DNA from: Proteobacteria bacterium UBA1148 | Lineage (GTDB): Bacteria > Pseudomonadota > Gammaproteobacteria > Steroidobacterales > Rariloculaceae | Reading direction: 5' to 3' | Assembly: GCA_002311835.1 (NCBI GenBank) | Contig: DBZY01000115.1 | Location: 1 to 6,312 of the forward strand | Length of the DNA stretch: 6,312 nt | Part shown: one piece after another, positions 1 through 6,060 of the stretch | How the letters are laid out: every line of letters starts with the position of its first letter | Numbering within the stretch: position 1 is the stretch's first letter | Translations under genes and position numbers: made by a program | Notes under the pieces: generated by a model | Databases searched by the model: none | What the model was told of the DNA's origin: nothing | The model's input: only the letters and a program-made list of their open reading frames with translations

Positions 1-100
1 CTCAAGTCATTACCCAAAATTGAATTAGGAGTGAGGTAATCGTCGCAACTAGTCATCTGCTTGATGAGCTTATATGCCACCCAACAGTACCCCAACGGGC

Positions 101-532
101 TTATCCATAAATTTTCCCCGCCCGTTTTATGAATGCGGCAACCTGAGAACGCGCAACTTCTTCAAAAAACGCGCCAAAAACCATATCTAATGGTGTATGG
201 GCGACTTCGAAATCGAGCCGTAATCCCACAACACAACCGGGCTCTTCCCTACTATCAAACCGCCAAGTGCCCCGGAGACTCTTAAAAGGCCCATCCACTA
301 GGTCAATATCAATCTGGTGAGGTCTCTCGAGAGAATTTTTTGTCGTGAAACACTTGTGAATCCCCTCCAGACCAACATTTAACGTCGCGATAACCTCCGT
401 ATTTGAGCTATGAATAACCCTTGAATCCTGACACCAATGCAGAAACTCCGGGTACGACTCAATATCGTTAACCAAATCGAACATCTGACAGGAGTGGTAG
501 GACACCCGCTCACTTCGTTGGACCGTTCGCAC
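101..532 (-). CDS. ratA: RatA/Coq10-type START-domain protein
   Basis: This 143-residue protein belongs to the RatA/PasT and Coq10 branch of the START-like superfamily. It shows the family's early block MFDLVNDIESYPEFLHWC (residues 17-34 from the GTG start) and the later block DGPFKSLRGTWRF, close to the E. coli NGPFKKLIGGWKF-type motif. Members form a hydrophobic-ligand cavity. Coq10 relatives bind ubiquinone and support respiration, while E. coli RatA was reported to block 70S ribosome association. Which role applies here cannot be read from the sequence. The frame is open further upstream, to an ATG at 613, but that extension would overlap the transporter gene by 76 nt and has no family resemblance. 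I therefore place the start at the GTG at 532, giving the usual family length. The gene begins 5 nt after the transporter stop codon, so translational coupling is likely. The usual downstream neighbour rnfH is not recognisable in the remaining 100 bases. Confidence 0.88.
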   Translation of the reverse strand: MRTVQRSERVSYHSCQMFDLVNDIESYPEFLHWCQDSRVIHSSNTEVIATLNVGLEGIHKCFTTKNSLERPHQIDIDLVDGPFKSLRGTWRFDSREEPGCVVGLRLDFEVAHTPLDMVFGAFFEEVARSQVAAFIKRAGKIYG

Positions 533-537
533 CGGAG

Positions 538-1917
538 CTAGATGACCCCGATAGCATTTAGAAAAACCAGCATTACTGCGACAGGGGCAACGAACCGTGT
601 AAACCATCTCCACATGCCATATCTACGCCCGACACCCATACTCAGTTCGTCGGAAGTTGAGTTAGCGCACATGATCCAACCCGCAAAAATTGCTATGGCA
701 AATCCACCTAATGGCAACATGATATTGCTCGTGAGAAAGTCCAGATTATCGAAGAATGTACCCCAACCAAATTCAAAATCAGCCAGAGCACTAAACGACA
801 GGATGCTCAGGAACCCCATCGCCCAAATAATAGTGCCAATTAAAATTGCTGTTATCGGACGCCCCATCCCCCGACTCTCCATAAGCCAAGCCACCGGGGA
901 TTCCATAAGCGCAATCCCCGACGTCCACGCCGCGAATGTGAGTAGTAGAAAGAAGACTGTTGCAATCACCGTCCCACCCGGTAATTGCCCAAATGCAATG
1001 GGCAGGGAGTGAAAAATCAACCCAGGGCCTTCTGCTGGGTCCAGCCCATATGCAAAAACGATAGGAAATATAACAAGACCTGCAAGAATCGCTATGCTTG
1101 TATCTATGCAAATCACAGCAAAAGAAGTCGCCACAATAGAGGTCTCTTCAGGTAAATATGCACCGTATGCCATGACCGCGCCCATACCAATGCTAAGTGT
1201 GAAAAATGCGTGTCCCAGAGCGGCTAATACGCCCTCTGATGTTAGCTCATCAAACTTTGGAGCGAACATAAAAGCAACGCCTTCTGCAAAGTTACCCTCA
1301 ATCATGCTGTATCCCAACAAAAGCAATAACAACCCAATCAATGCGGGCATCAAGATTCGAACCGCTCGCTCAAGCCCCTGCTTAACCCCTCTCGCCACAA
1401 CGAACACAGTCATTACCATGAATAATGTGTGCCAAAGTCCCGAGGTTACCCAGCTGCCAGTAAGCTCCTCAAAGATCTCACCGACACCTACTGCATCAGT
1501 GTCCACGAAGATTCCAGAGGCGCCTTCAAAGATATATGCCACCGCCCAACCGGCCACCACGCTGTAGTAGGACAATATAAGAAAGCTTGCGATAACCCCC
1601 AGGAATCCGACTACACGCCAGCGTTTAGTACCACCCTCCTCTTCTCCGAGCAGTCGCATGGTATCAATGGGATTTCGACGGCCACGACGACCAATGAGGA
1701 TTTCAGACATCATAATCGGAAGCCCAATGACAAAAACGCAAACGAGATAGACAAGGACGAAAGCGCCCCCACCATTCACGCCAGCAATGTAAGGAAACTT
1801 CCAGATATTCCCAAGTCCGACAGCAGAGCCGGATAGCGCTAAGATAAAGGTAAGTCGGGACGACCATTGCCCATGCAAAGATCGCCTTTGCGTATCAGAT
1901 TGAACCACGTGCGACAT
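538..1917 (-). CDS. Sodium-dependent NSS/SNF-family symporter
   Basis: This 459-residue inner-membrane protein belongs to the neurotransmitter:sodium symporter family (LeuT, TnaT and MhsT relatives), which couples sodium entry to uptake of amino acids or similar solutes. Residues 29-43 read SGSAVGLGNIWKFPY, the hallmark unwound part of TM1 that helps form the sodium and substrate sites, with N37 the family's conserved asparagine. I count about 11 hydrophobic segments by eye, ending in one near residues 438-459, which matches the common 11-TM prokaryotic form. The substrate cannot be assigned. The ATG at 1917 has GAGG only one base upstream, which is too close. The GTG at codon 4 (1908) would have about 10 nt spacing and is a reasonable alternative start. 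The gene lies between smpB and ratA, and ratA follows it after 5 nt. Confidence 0.93.
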   Translation of the reverse strand: MSHVVQSDTQRRSLHGQWSSRLTFILALSGSAVGLGNIWKFPYIAGVNGGGAFVLVYLVCVFVIGLPIMMSEILIGRRGRRNPIDTMRLLGEEEGGTKRWRVVGFLGVIASFLILSYYSVVAGWAVAYIFEGASGIFVDTDAVGVGEIFEELTGSWVTSGLWHTLFMVMTVFVVARGVKQGLERAVRILMPALIGLLLLLLGYSMIEGNFAEGVAFMFAPKFDELTSEGVLAALGHAFFTLSIGMGAVMAYGAYLPEETSIVATSFAVICIDTSIAILAGLVIFPIVFAYGLDPAEGPGLIFHSLPIAFGQLPGGTVIATVFFLLLTFAAWTSGIALMESPVAWLMESRGMGRPITAILIGTIIWAMGFLSILSFSALADFEFGWGTFFDNLDFLTSNIMLPLGGFAIAIFAGWIMCANSTSDELSMGVGRRYGMWRWFTRFVAPVAVMLVFLNAIGVI

Positions 1918-1942
1918 CCCTCAAACGTGTGTTTTCTTGCGA

Positions 1943-1971
1943 ATTCTAGGATCATTAGTAAATCATGGCTA
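1943..1971 (-). promoter_or_regulatory. Candidate sigma70 promoter for transporter-ratA unit
   Basis: On the minus strand TAGAAT (1948-1943) matches five of six bases of the -10 consensus. TAGCCA (1971-1966) matches four of six of the -35 consensus, at 17-bp spacing. It would give a short leader of about 19 nt. The -35 box would overlap the first smpB codons, so the 47-bp divergent gap must serve both directions. I see no convincing plus-strand promoter for smpB in the gap. This is a consensus match only. Confidence 0.35.
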
Positions 1972-2447
1972 GCAATAAAGCCAAACGATCACCCTCATCC
2001 ATCGCCCTTAACAAAAAAGTGCGTTTCAATTACTTCATTGAAGAGCGGTTCGAGGCAGGTCTGGCCCTAAAGGGCTGGGAGGTGAAGAGTCTGCGCGCGG
2101 GAAAAGCGCAGCTGTCGGAGAGCTATGTCACTCTCCGGGGAGGGGAAGCCTGGCTTTTAGGATCTCACATTACCCCTATGCACTCCGCCTCAAGCCACGT
2201 CAAAACCGATCCAACCCGGACCCGCAAACTCCTAATCCATCGCAGAGAACTCGACCGCTTGACGGGTCTCGTTGAACGACGTGGATACACCTTGGCGCCC
2301 TTGGAGCTTTACTGGAGTAGGGGAAAAGCAAAACTGGCTGTGGGCCTCGCCAAAGGCAAACAGCAGCATGACAAGCGAGCTACAGAAAAAGACCGAGATT
2401 GGCAGCGAGATAAGGCTCGAATACTCAAGTCACATAATCAAGGGTAA
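1965..2447 (+). CDS. smpB: SsrA-binding protein SmpB
   Basis: This 160-residue protein is the obligate partner of tmRNA. SmpB binds the tRNA-like domain of tmRNA, delivers alanyl-tmRNA to stalled ribosomes and probes the empty mRNA channel with its C-terminal tail. Diagnostic blocks are visible: YFIEERFEAGLALKGWEVKS then LRAGKA (residues 23-47), ITPMHSAS and DPTRTRKLL in the middle, and KGKQQHDKR (130-138), whose H135 corresponds to the conserved histidine of the QHDKR motif. The basic tail DWQRDKARILK is intact. Length matches the E. coli protein (160 aa), so the gene looks complete. The ATG is preceded by AGGA at 1948-1951, a weak and rather distant ribosome-binding site. Translation ends with tandem TAA codons (2445-2450). 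The gene for its RNA partner, ssrA, starts 58 bp downstream on the same strand. Confidence 0.98.
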   Translation: MASNKAKRSPSSIALNKKVRFNYFIEERFEAGLALKGWEVKSLRAGKAQLSESYVTLRGGEAWLLGSHITPMHSASSHVKTDPTRTRKLLIHRRELDRLTGLVERRGYTLAPLELYWSRGKAKLAVGLAKGKQQHDKRATEKDRDWQRDKARILKSHNQG

Positions 2448-2468
2448 TAAGAAATACCGGCCAGTTCC

Positions 2469-2496
2469 TTGAAAACGCTGTACAGAGCCTTACACT
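2469..2496 (+). promoter_or_regulatory. Candidate ssrA promoter
   Basis: TTGAAA (2469-2474) matches five of six -35 bases. TACACT (2491-2496) matches four of six -10 bases, at 16-bp spacing. The predicted start falls at or just upstream of the mature tmRNA 5' end at 2506, as expected for a stable RNA whose 5' end is trimmed by RNase P. This would let ssrA be transcribed independently of smpB. It is a consensus match only. Confidence 0.5.
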
Positions 2497-2505
2497 GCGA
2501 ACCAT

Positions 2506-2862
2506 GGGGGCGATCGGCTTCGACGTGGGTCGCGAAACTCTGAGTGCATGCCGAGGAGCAGTTCACCTCGTAAAACCAGCTGCTAACCTTATAGTTGCCA
2601 ACGACGACAACTACGCACTAGCTGCTTAAAAACCAGCTTATGCCTTCTGACCGGTTCATGCTTGTGCGTCCGGATCCAGGAGTCATCATCACAAGCTCGC
2701 GCTAGGGCACGTTCGGGGCCCGAATGCTAAAACTTCACCGAACTGGCTCTGTGTTTTCCCCGTCCGTCGGGTAGCTCAGAGTAAGAATAAAGACGGAATA
2801 AGCATGTAGAGCGCAGGGCGTAGGGCTTGCGGACGCGGGTTCGATTCCCGCCGCCTCCACCA
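2506..2862 (+). ncRNA. ssrA: tmRNA (SsrA, 10Sa RNA)
   Basis: This is a complete one-piece tmRNA of 357 nt (E. coli: 363). With SmpB it rescues ribosomes stalled on broken mRNA and tags the nascent protein for proteolysis. The acceptor stem pairs 2506-2512 (GGGGGCG) with 2852-2858 (CGCCTCC). Its third pair is G2508-U2856, the G-U wobble that AlaRS recognises. A2859 is the discriminator, and CCA is encoded at 2860-2862. The T-arm is GCGGG / TTCGATT / CCCGC at 2835-2851. Conserved landmarks are TTCGACG near the 5' end, GCATGCCGAGG (2546-2556) pairing toward CCTCG (2566-2570), and AAGCATGTAG before the 3' half. The tag frame is at 2597-2629. The CCA end lies inside an attachment-site repeat, and no terminator follows within the next ~110 bp. 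Confidence 0.98.
2597..2629 (+). other. tmRNA proteolysis-tag reading frame
   Basis: The resume codon GCC at 2597 begins a ten-codon frame encoding ANDDNYALAA, ended by TAA at 2627-2629. The C-terminal LAA is the ClpXP/ClpAP degron. The E. coli tag is ANDENYALAA, so only the fourth residue (D for E) differs. This frame fixes the identity and orientation of the tmRNA. Confidence 0.97.
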
Positions 2863-2877
2863 CATTAACGTCCAGTG
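2835..2877 (+). repeat. attL-like direct repeat at tmRNA 3' end
   Basis: This is the left copy of a 43-bp direct repeat. It covers the tmRNA T-arm, the 3' acceptor strand, CCA and 15 bp beyond the gene. It matches 5965-6007 at 41 of 43 positions, and the last 29 bp (2849-2877) are identical. The 3' end of ssrA is a classic target of tyrosine-recombinase islands. This copy completes a fully paired tmRNA, so the gene stays functional. Recombination presumably occurred somewhere in the identical 29 bp. Confidence 0.88.
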
Positions 2878-2976
2878 TTGATAACTGGATATAGCTAATG
2901 CCGAACAATAACAGGTGCGTATTCTCTAACAACTGATACGTACTGAGCCACGTCATCCGCGGGGAGGAAAGCGATT

Positions 2977-3429
2977 ATGGTCCCACTAACAGTAAACGGG
3001 GTAAGTCACGAGTTCGATGGCGATCCGAATATGCCCATCCTATGGTATTTGCGGGATGAGTTAGGCTTGGCTGGCACGAAATTCGGCTGCGGAATGGCTC
3101 TGTGTGGTGCCTGTACTGTGCATATCGATGGTCGCGCGATTCGGGCTTGCGTCACGCCCGTAAGTGCTGCGGATAGCAAGGAGGTCACCACGATCGAAGG
3201 CCTTGATCCGGATGGCAATCACCCCGTGCAGCGCGCCTGGCGGTCTCACAATGTACCTCAGTGTGGTTACTGTCAGTCTGGACAGATAATGCAGGCCGCG
3301 TCCCTTCTTGCCGAGAATCCTGCCCCCTCCGACGAAGAGGTGATCGATGGCATGCAGGGAAACATCTGTCGGTGTGGCACTTATCAACGAATCTTCGCGG
3401 CAGTTCGTACTGCTGCTTCGGAGGTGTAG
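2977..3429 (+). CDS. [2Fe-2S] subunit of an IorA-like molybdenum hydroxylase
   Basis: This 150-residue protein is the small iron-sulfur subunit of the xanthine dehydrogenase family, of the isoquinoline 1-oxidoreductase alpha type. It passes electrons from the molybdenum site to an external acceptor. The N-terminal plant-ferredoxin domain has C38, C43, C46 and C58 (motif GCGMALCGACTVH). The C-terminal four-helix domain has C96, C99, C131 and C133 (motifs QCGYCQSGQ and GNICRCGTY), with Q95 at the position that contacts the pterin cofactor. All eight cluster ligands are present and the length is typical, so it should be functional. GGAGG at 2963-2967, 9 nt before the ATG, supports the start. There is no signal peptide of its own. 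It probably folds with its partner in the cytoplasm and is exported with it. The partner gene starts 1 nt after the stop codon, indicating a tight operon. Confidence 0.95.
   Translation: MVPLTVNGVSHEFDGDPNMPILWYLRDELGLAGTKFGCGMALCGACTVHIDGRAIRACVTPVSAADSKEVTTIEGLDPDGNHPVQRAWRSHNVPQCGYCQSGQIMQAASLLAENPAPSDEEVIDGMQGNICRCGTYQRIFAAVRTAASEV
3420..3424 (+). promoter_or_regulatory. Ribosome-binding site fixing the GTG start of the large subunit
   Basis: GGAGG lies 6 nt before the GTG at 3431, inside the final codons of the small-subunit gene. It decides in favour of this GTG over the upstream in-frame ATG at 3347. The ATG would add 28 residues that precede the Tat motif and read as out-of-frame translation of the small-subunit gene. 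Confidence 0.85.
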
Positions 3430-3430
3430 C

Positions 3431-5728
3431 GTGGCCCAGATTACACATGTCAGTCGACGGCAATTTATTCAGTCGACCGGGCTAGGCGCGGTCCTGGTTC
3501 TAGGTGCTCAGATCAGACAGAACTCGATTTTCGCGGTCGCTCGTGCACAGTCAGCCACCTCAGTACAGCCCAACCTCTTTGTCAGCATCGATTCGGATGG
3601 GACCGTAACGATTACGTGTAGTCGCTCGGAGATGGGGCAGGGGGTTAGAACTGGCATTCCGATGATTCTCGCAGACGAACTGGAAGCCGATTGGTCGCGC
3701 GTCAAGATCTGGCAAGCGCCGGGCGATGAGACGAAATACGATCCGGCTGGAAAGGACGGCCAGAATACCGATGGCTCACGCAGTACCCGGCATCATTTCG
3801 AGATTATGCGCGAACTCGGGGCATCGGCGCGAAATTTATTGGAGCGAGCAGCAGCGGAAGAATGGGGCGTGGACGCAAGCGAGGTGTATACGAAGCATCA
3901 TCGTCTCTATCACACTAGTTCTGGCAGATCCTTCGACTTTGGTGAACTCGTCGATGCCGCTGCGAATTTATCCTTACCGACCGGAGGGAATGCCCCAGCG
4001 CCGAGACTTAAACATCCATCGGAGTGGAAATACATTGGTAAAGACTTACCGGTGGTCGACAACTTCGACATGAGCACTGGCGGTGCCGTCTATGGCGCCG
4101 ATGTATCTCTACCGGGCATGAAAATCGCGGTCATTGCGCGATCACCCGTTTACCGTGGCAGAGTCAGGTCGTTCGACGCAACAGAGGCATTACAGGTGTC
4201 CGGCGTCGAGCAAGTCATCGAGATACCGGCCATGGCTGATGATACGCCCACCGAATTTCGGGCATTGGGCGGTGTTGCCGTCATAGGCACCAATACCTGG
4301 TCAGTCATGGAAGGCCGAAGCAAGCTGGAGATCGAATGGGATGACGGTCCTTTCACAGCCCATGATTCGAGTACTTTCGATGACGCACTGCGAGAGTCGG
4401 CACGCCGGGGCGGCTCAGTGATTCGTAGGCGGGGGGATGTCGACGAGGCATTGTCTACTGCTGATAGCGTCGTTGAATCGGAGTACTTCGTTCCTTATCT
4501 CGTACACACACCGATGGAGCCGCCAGTTGCGCTCGTGGACGCCACAGCCCGCCCGGTTCAGGTTTGGGCGGCGACGCAAGCACCGAATGAAACACGGCAG
4601 TATGTCGCCGAAGCTTTGGGTCTCGAAAAGACGGATGTGGAATGCCACATCACGCTGCTCGGTGGCAGCTTCGGTCGTAAGTCTAAACCGGATTTTGCGT
4701 GCGAAGCGGCCATCTTGTCCGAAGCCGTCGGCGCGCCAGTACGTGTTCAATGGACTCGGGAAGATGAAGTCCGGAACGGCTATTACCATGCTGCGAGTGC
4801 TCAGTACATCAAGGCAGGATTGGACGCCTCCGGCAACGTTACCGCCTGGCATCATAGTGCAGCTTGGCCGTCGTTGATGGCGCTCTGGGCTCCCGATGTG
4901 AAAGCGGCTTCCACATTGGAAGCCGGCCTGGGATTAATCGACCTTCCCTACAATAATATTCCGAATCTTCAGATAGAGACCGGCGAGGCCGACGCTATGA
5001 TCCGAGTCGGATGGTACCGTTCCGTTAATAACATCCAGCATGCATTCGCTACCAATTGTTTTGTGAATGAGCTCGCCGCCGCGGCGGATAGGGATCCACT
5101 GGAGTTCATGCTTGGATTGATCGGTGATGCGGACGAGATGGATTTGACCGAGGATGGCGTGGAAGAGATATGGAATTACGGTGACTCCATCGATGACTGG
5201 CCGATCATGCCAAAACGCCTTTCGAACGTTTTGCGGACTGTCGCGCAGAAATCAGGGTACGGGAAGCAAATGGCGGACGGTCACGGCCTCGGTCTCGCAT
5301 GCCATCGATCGTTTCACAGTTATGTTGCAACCGCGGTACACGTAGTCGTGCGCGACAACGGATCTCTGCACGTCCCGCAGGTGGACGTAGCAATTGACTG
5401 CGGCCGCTACGTCAACCCCGAAGGCGTACGCAAGCAGATCGAGGGAGCAGTAGTCTTCGGCCATACTATTGCCCGTCACGGAAAGATAACGACGAGTAGA
5501 GGTGTCGTGGAGCAAAGCAACTTCCACGATTACCCTTTGACCCGTATCGGCGATACGCCGCTCGATGTTCGTGTTGAGATAGTCGACGATTATGTCCATC
5601 TTCGTTCCTGTGGTGTCGGGGAGCCGGGGGTACCTCCGTATGCGCCCGCTCTGGCGAACGCTATTTTTGCTGCCACCGGAAAGCGGCATCGAGCGTTGCC
5701 ATTAACTGATGACGCTATTTCGATTTAG
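3431..5728 (+). CDS. Tat-exported molybdopterin subunit, IorB-like molybdenum hydroxylase
   Basis: From the GTG start this is a 765-residue large subunit of the xanthine dehydrogenase/aldehyde oxidase family, closest in style to isoquinoline 1-oxidoreductase beta subunits. Such enzymes insert a water-derived oxygen into heteroaromatic or aldehyde substrates. The N-terminus carries a twin-arginine signal, SRRQFI at residues 8-13, then a hydrophobic stretch and a plausible cleavage after ARA (37-39), predicting a periplasmic enzyme. The block SEMGQGVRTGIPMILADELE (66-85) and the pair GGAVYGADVSLPG (217-229) and MEPP (362-365) are typical. GGSFGRK (411-417) is the cofactor-binding glycine motif. 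CGVGEPGVPP (727-736) contains the expected catalytic base, E731. The frame is unbroken to the usual C-terminus. No FAD subunit, cytochrome c subunit or XdhC-type chaperone gene is adjacent. The physiological substrate is unknown. Confidence 0.95.
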   Translation: MAQITHVSRRQFIQSTGLGAVLVLGAQIRQNSIFAVARAQSATSVQPNLFVSIDSDGTVTITCSRSEMGQGVRTGIPMILADELEADWSRVKIWQAPGDETKYDPAGKDGQNTDGSRSTRHHFEIMRELGASARNLLERAAAEEWGVDASEVYTKHHRLYHTSSGRSFDFGELVDAAANLSLPTGGNAPAPRLKHPSEWKYIGKDLPVVDNFDMSTGGAVYGADVSLPGMKIAVIARSPVYRGRVRSFDATEALQVSGVEQVIEIPAMADDTPTEFRALGGVAVIGTNTWSVMEGRSKLEIEWDDGPFTAHDSSTFDDALRESARRGGSVIRRRGDVDEALSTADSVVESEYFVPYLVHTPMEPPVALVDATARPVQVWAATQAPNETRQYVAEALGLEKTDVECHITLLGGSFGRKSKPDFACEAAILSEAVGAPVRVQWTREDEVRNGYYHAASAQYIKAGLDASGNVTAWHHSAAWPSLMALWAPDVKAASTLEAGLGLIDLPYNNIPNLQIETGEADAMIRVGWYRSVNNIQHAFATNCFVNELAAAADRDPLEFMLGLIGDADEMDLTEDGVEEIWNYGDSIDDWPIMPKRLSNVLRTVAQKSGYGKQMADGHGLGLACHRSFHSYVATAVHVVVRDNGSLHVPQVDVAIDCGRYVNPEGVRKQIEGAVVFGHTIARHGKITTSRGVVEQSNFHDYPLTRIGDTPLDVRVEIVDDYVHLRSCGVGEPGVPPYAPALANAIFAATGKRHRALPLTDDAISI

Positions 5729-5795
5729 GCTTCGTTCTCCCGACCTCCTCGTACAAGGGTGGAGATATTGTCCACAATGATGAGAGAAGCCTTTT
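5728..5795 (+). terminator. Weak terminator-like hairpin after the hydroxylase operon
   Basis: GGCTTC (5728-5733) can pair with GAAGCC (5786-5791), directly followed by TTTT. The loop is long and contains an inner GTGGA/TCCAC hairpin. The first stem base overlaps the stop codon. The long loop and short T-run make this weak. The operon may instead end at the stronger terminator at 6014-6039. Confidence 0.28.
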
Positions 5796-5882
5796 CAATA
5801 TGGGGCTCTAAAGCCTCCTGATAGGCTGTATCACTCAGGTTAATCAAACCCTGATTTTTGAACTAAACTAGCTTAATCTCGC

Positions 5883-5902
5883 TGGGGGTACGATTGGGGG
5901 TA
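5883..5902 (+). repeat. Tandem TGGGGGTA repeats near the right attachment site
   Basis: TGGGGGTA occurs at 5883-5890 and again at 5895-5902, a 12-bp period in the same orientation, within the 236-bp gene-free stretch between the hydroxylase operon and the right repeat. Short direct repeats near island ends can be arm-type integrase or excisionase binding sites. That role is inferred from position only. I see no coding region in 5729-5964. Confidence 0.5.
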
Positions 5903-5964
5903 TTATTAGAAAACGGACTGGTTATCTGAACGCCAAAAGCCAGCATTAACGGGGGCTTAGGGTT

Positions 5965-6007
5965 GCGGGTTCAATTCTCGCCGCCTCCACCACATTAACG
6001 TCCAGTG
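5965..6007 (+). repeat. attR-like direct repeat (partial tmRNA 3' end copy)
   Basis: This is the right copy of the 43-bp repeat. It differs from the left copy at 5973 (A for G, T-loop) and 5978 (T for C, T-stem). Similarity fades out upstream, where GGGCTT at 5953-5958 is still shared with 2823-2828. The 5' body of ssrA is absent, so this is not a second gene. Both mismatches fall left of the identical 29-bp core (5979-6007), which fits crossover within that core and an element-derived sequence to its left. Confidence 0.88.
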
Positions 6008-6013
6008 GGATTC

Positions 6014-6039
6014 AACGCCGTCCAAGTGACGGCGTTTTT
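6014..6039 (+). terminator. Intrinsic terminator, probably the displaced ssrA terminator
   Basis: A perfect 9-bp stem, AACGCCGTC (6014-6022) with GACGGCGTT (6028-6036), encloses the 5-nt loop CAAGT. TTTTT runs from 6035 to 6039, then CTTT. It starts 7 bp after the right repeat. No equivalent lies between the tmRNA end and the hydroxylase genes. The simplest reading is that it terminated ssrA before the insertion and now terminates, or helps terminate, the combined unit. Confidence 0.88.
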
Positions 6040-6060
6040 CTTTATAAAACAACATATAAG

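Larger units (their letters stand above)
2849..6007 (+). mobile_element. Small island inserted at ssrA carrying a molybdenum hydroxylase operon
   Basis: The segment is bounded by direct repeats of the tmRNA 3' end and carries two genes co-oriented with ssrA. Between the repeats there is no integrase, excisionase, relaxase or transposase. An integrase fragment lies just outside the right repeat. It could be a non-autonomous cassette moved in trans, a deleted island, or one unit of a tandem accretion at ssrA. Sampled lines inside the hydroxylase genes look more GC-rich than the transporter gene to the left, which would fit a different origin, but I did not compute composition over the whole window. 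The boundaries are seen directly. Mobility is inferred. Confidence 0.7.

Noticed and set aside
1..80. Minus-strand open frame from GTG at 80 to the window edge, after ratA, where rnfH might be expected
   Set aside because: Its roughly 26 residues do not resemble the N-terminus of RnfH or any family I recognise. There is no clear ribosome-binding site and the frame is too short to judge.
542..1836. Several plus-strand ORFs (starting near 542, 1094 and 1429) opposite the transporter
   Set aside because: They lie antisense to a clearly conserved membrane protein gene. Their translations are low-quality and show no recognisable domains.
2878..2909. Possible promoter TTGATA ... AACAAT for the hydroxylase operon
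   Set aside because: The spacing is about 20 bp and the -10 match is only four of six, so it is not convincing. A native promoter in 2863-2960 remains possible but cannot be called.
2735..2956. 73-codon minus-strand ORF with a segment reading AGIEPAS
   Set aside because: It is antisense to the tmRNA 3' half. This kind of peptide is a familiar spurious translation of the reverse strand of tRNA-like 3' ends. It has no ribosome-binding site support and the tmRNA explains the conservation.
3347..3430. Upstream ATG extension of the large hydroxylase subunit
   Set aside because: It overlaps the small-subunit gene by 83 nt and would bury the Tat signal 28 residues inside. GGAGG 6 nt before the GTG at 3431 marks the real start.
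5953..5990. Possible second tmRNA or tRNA gene
   Set aside because: Only the T-arm and 3' acceptor strand are present. There is no matching 5' acceptor strand, tag frame or anticodon arm upstream, so it is an attachment-site copy.
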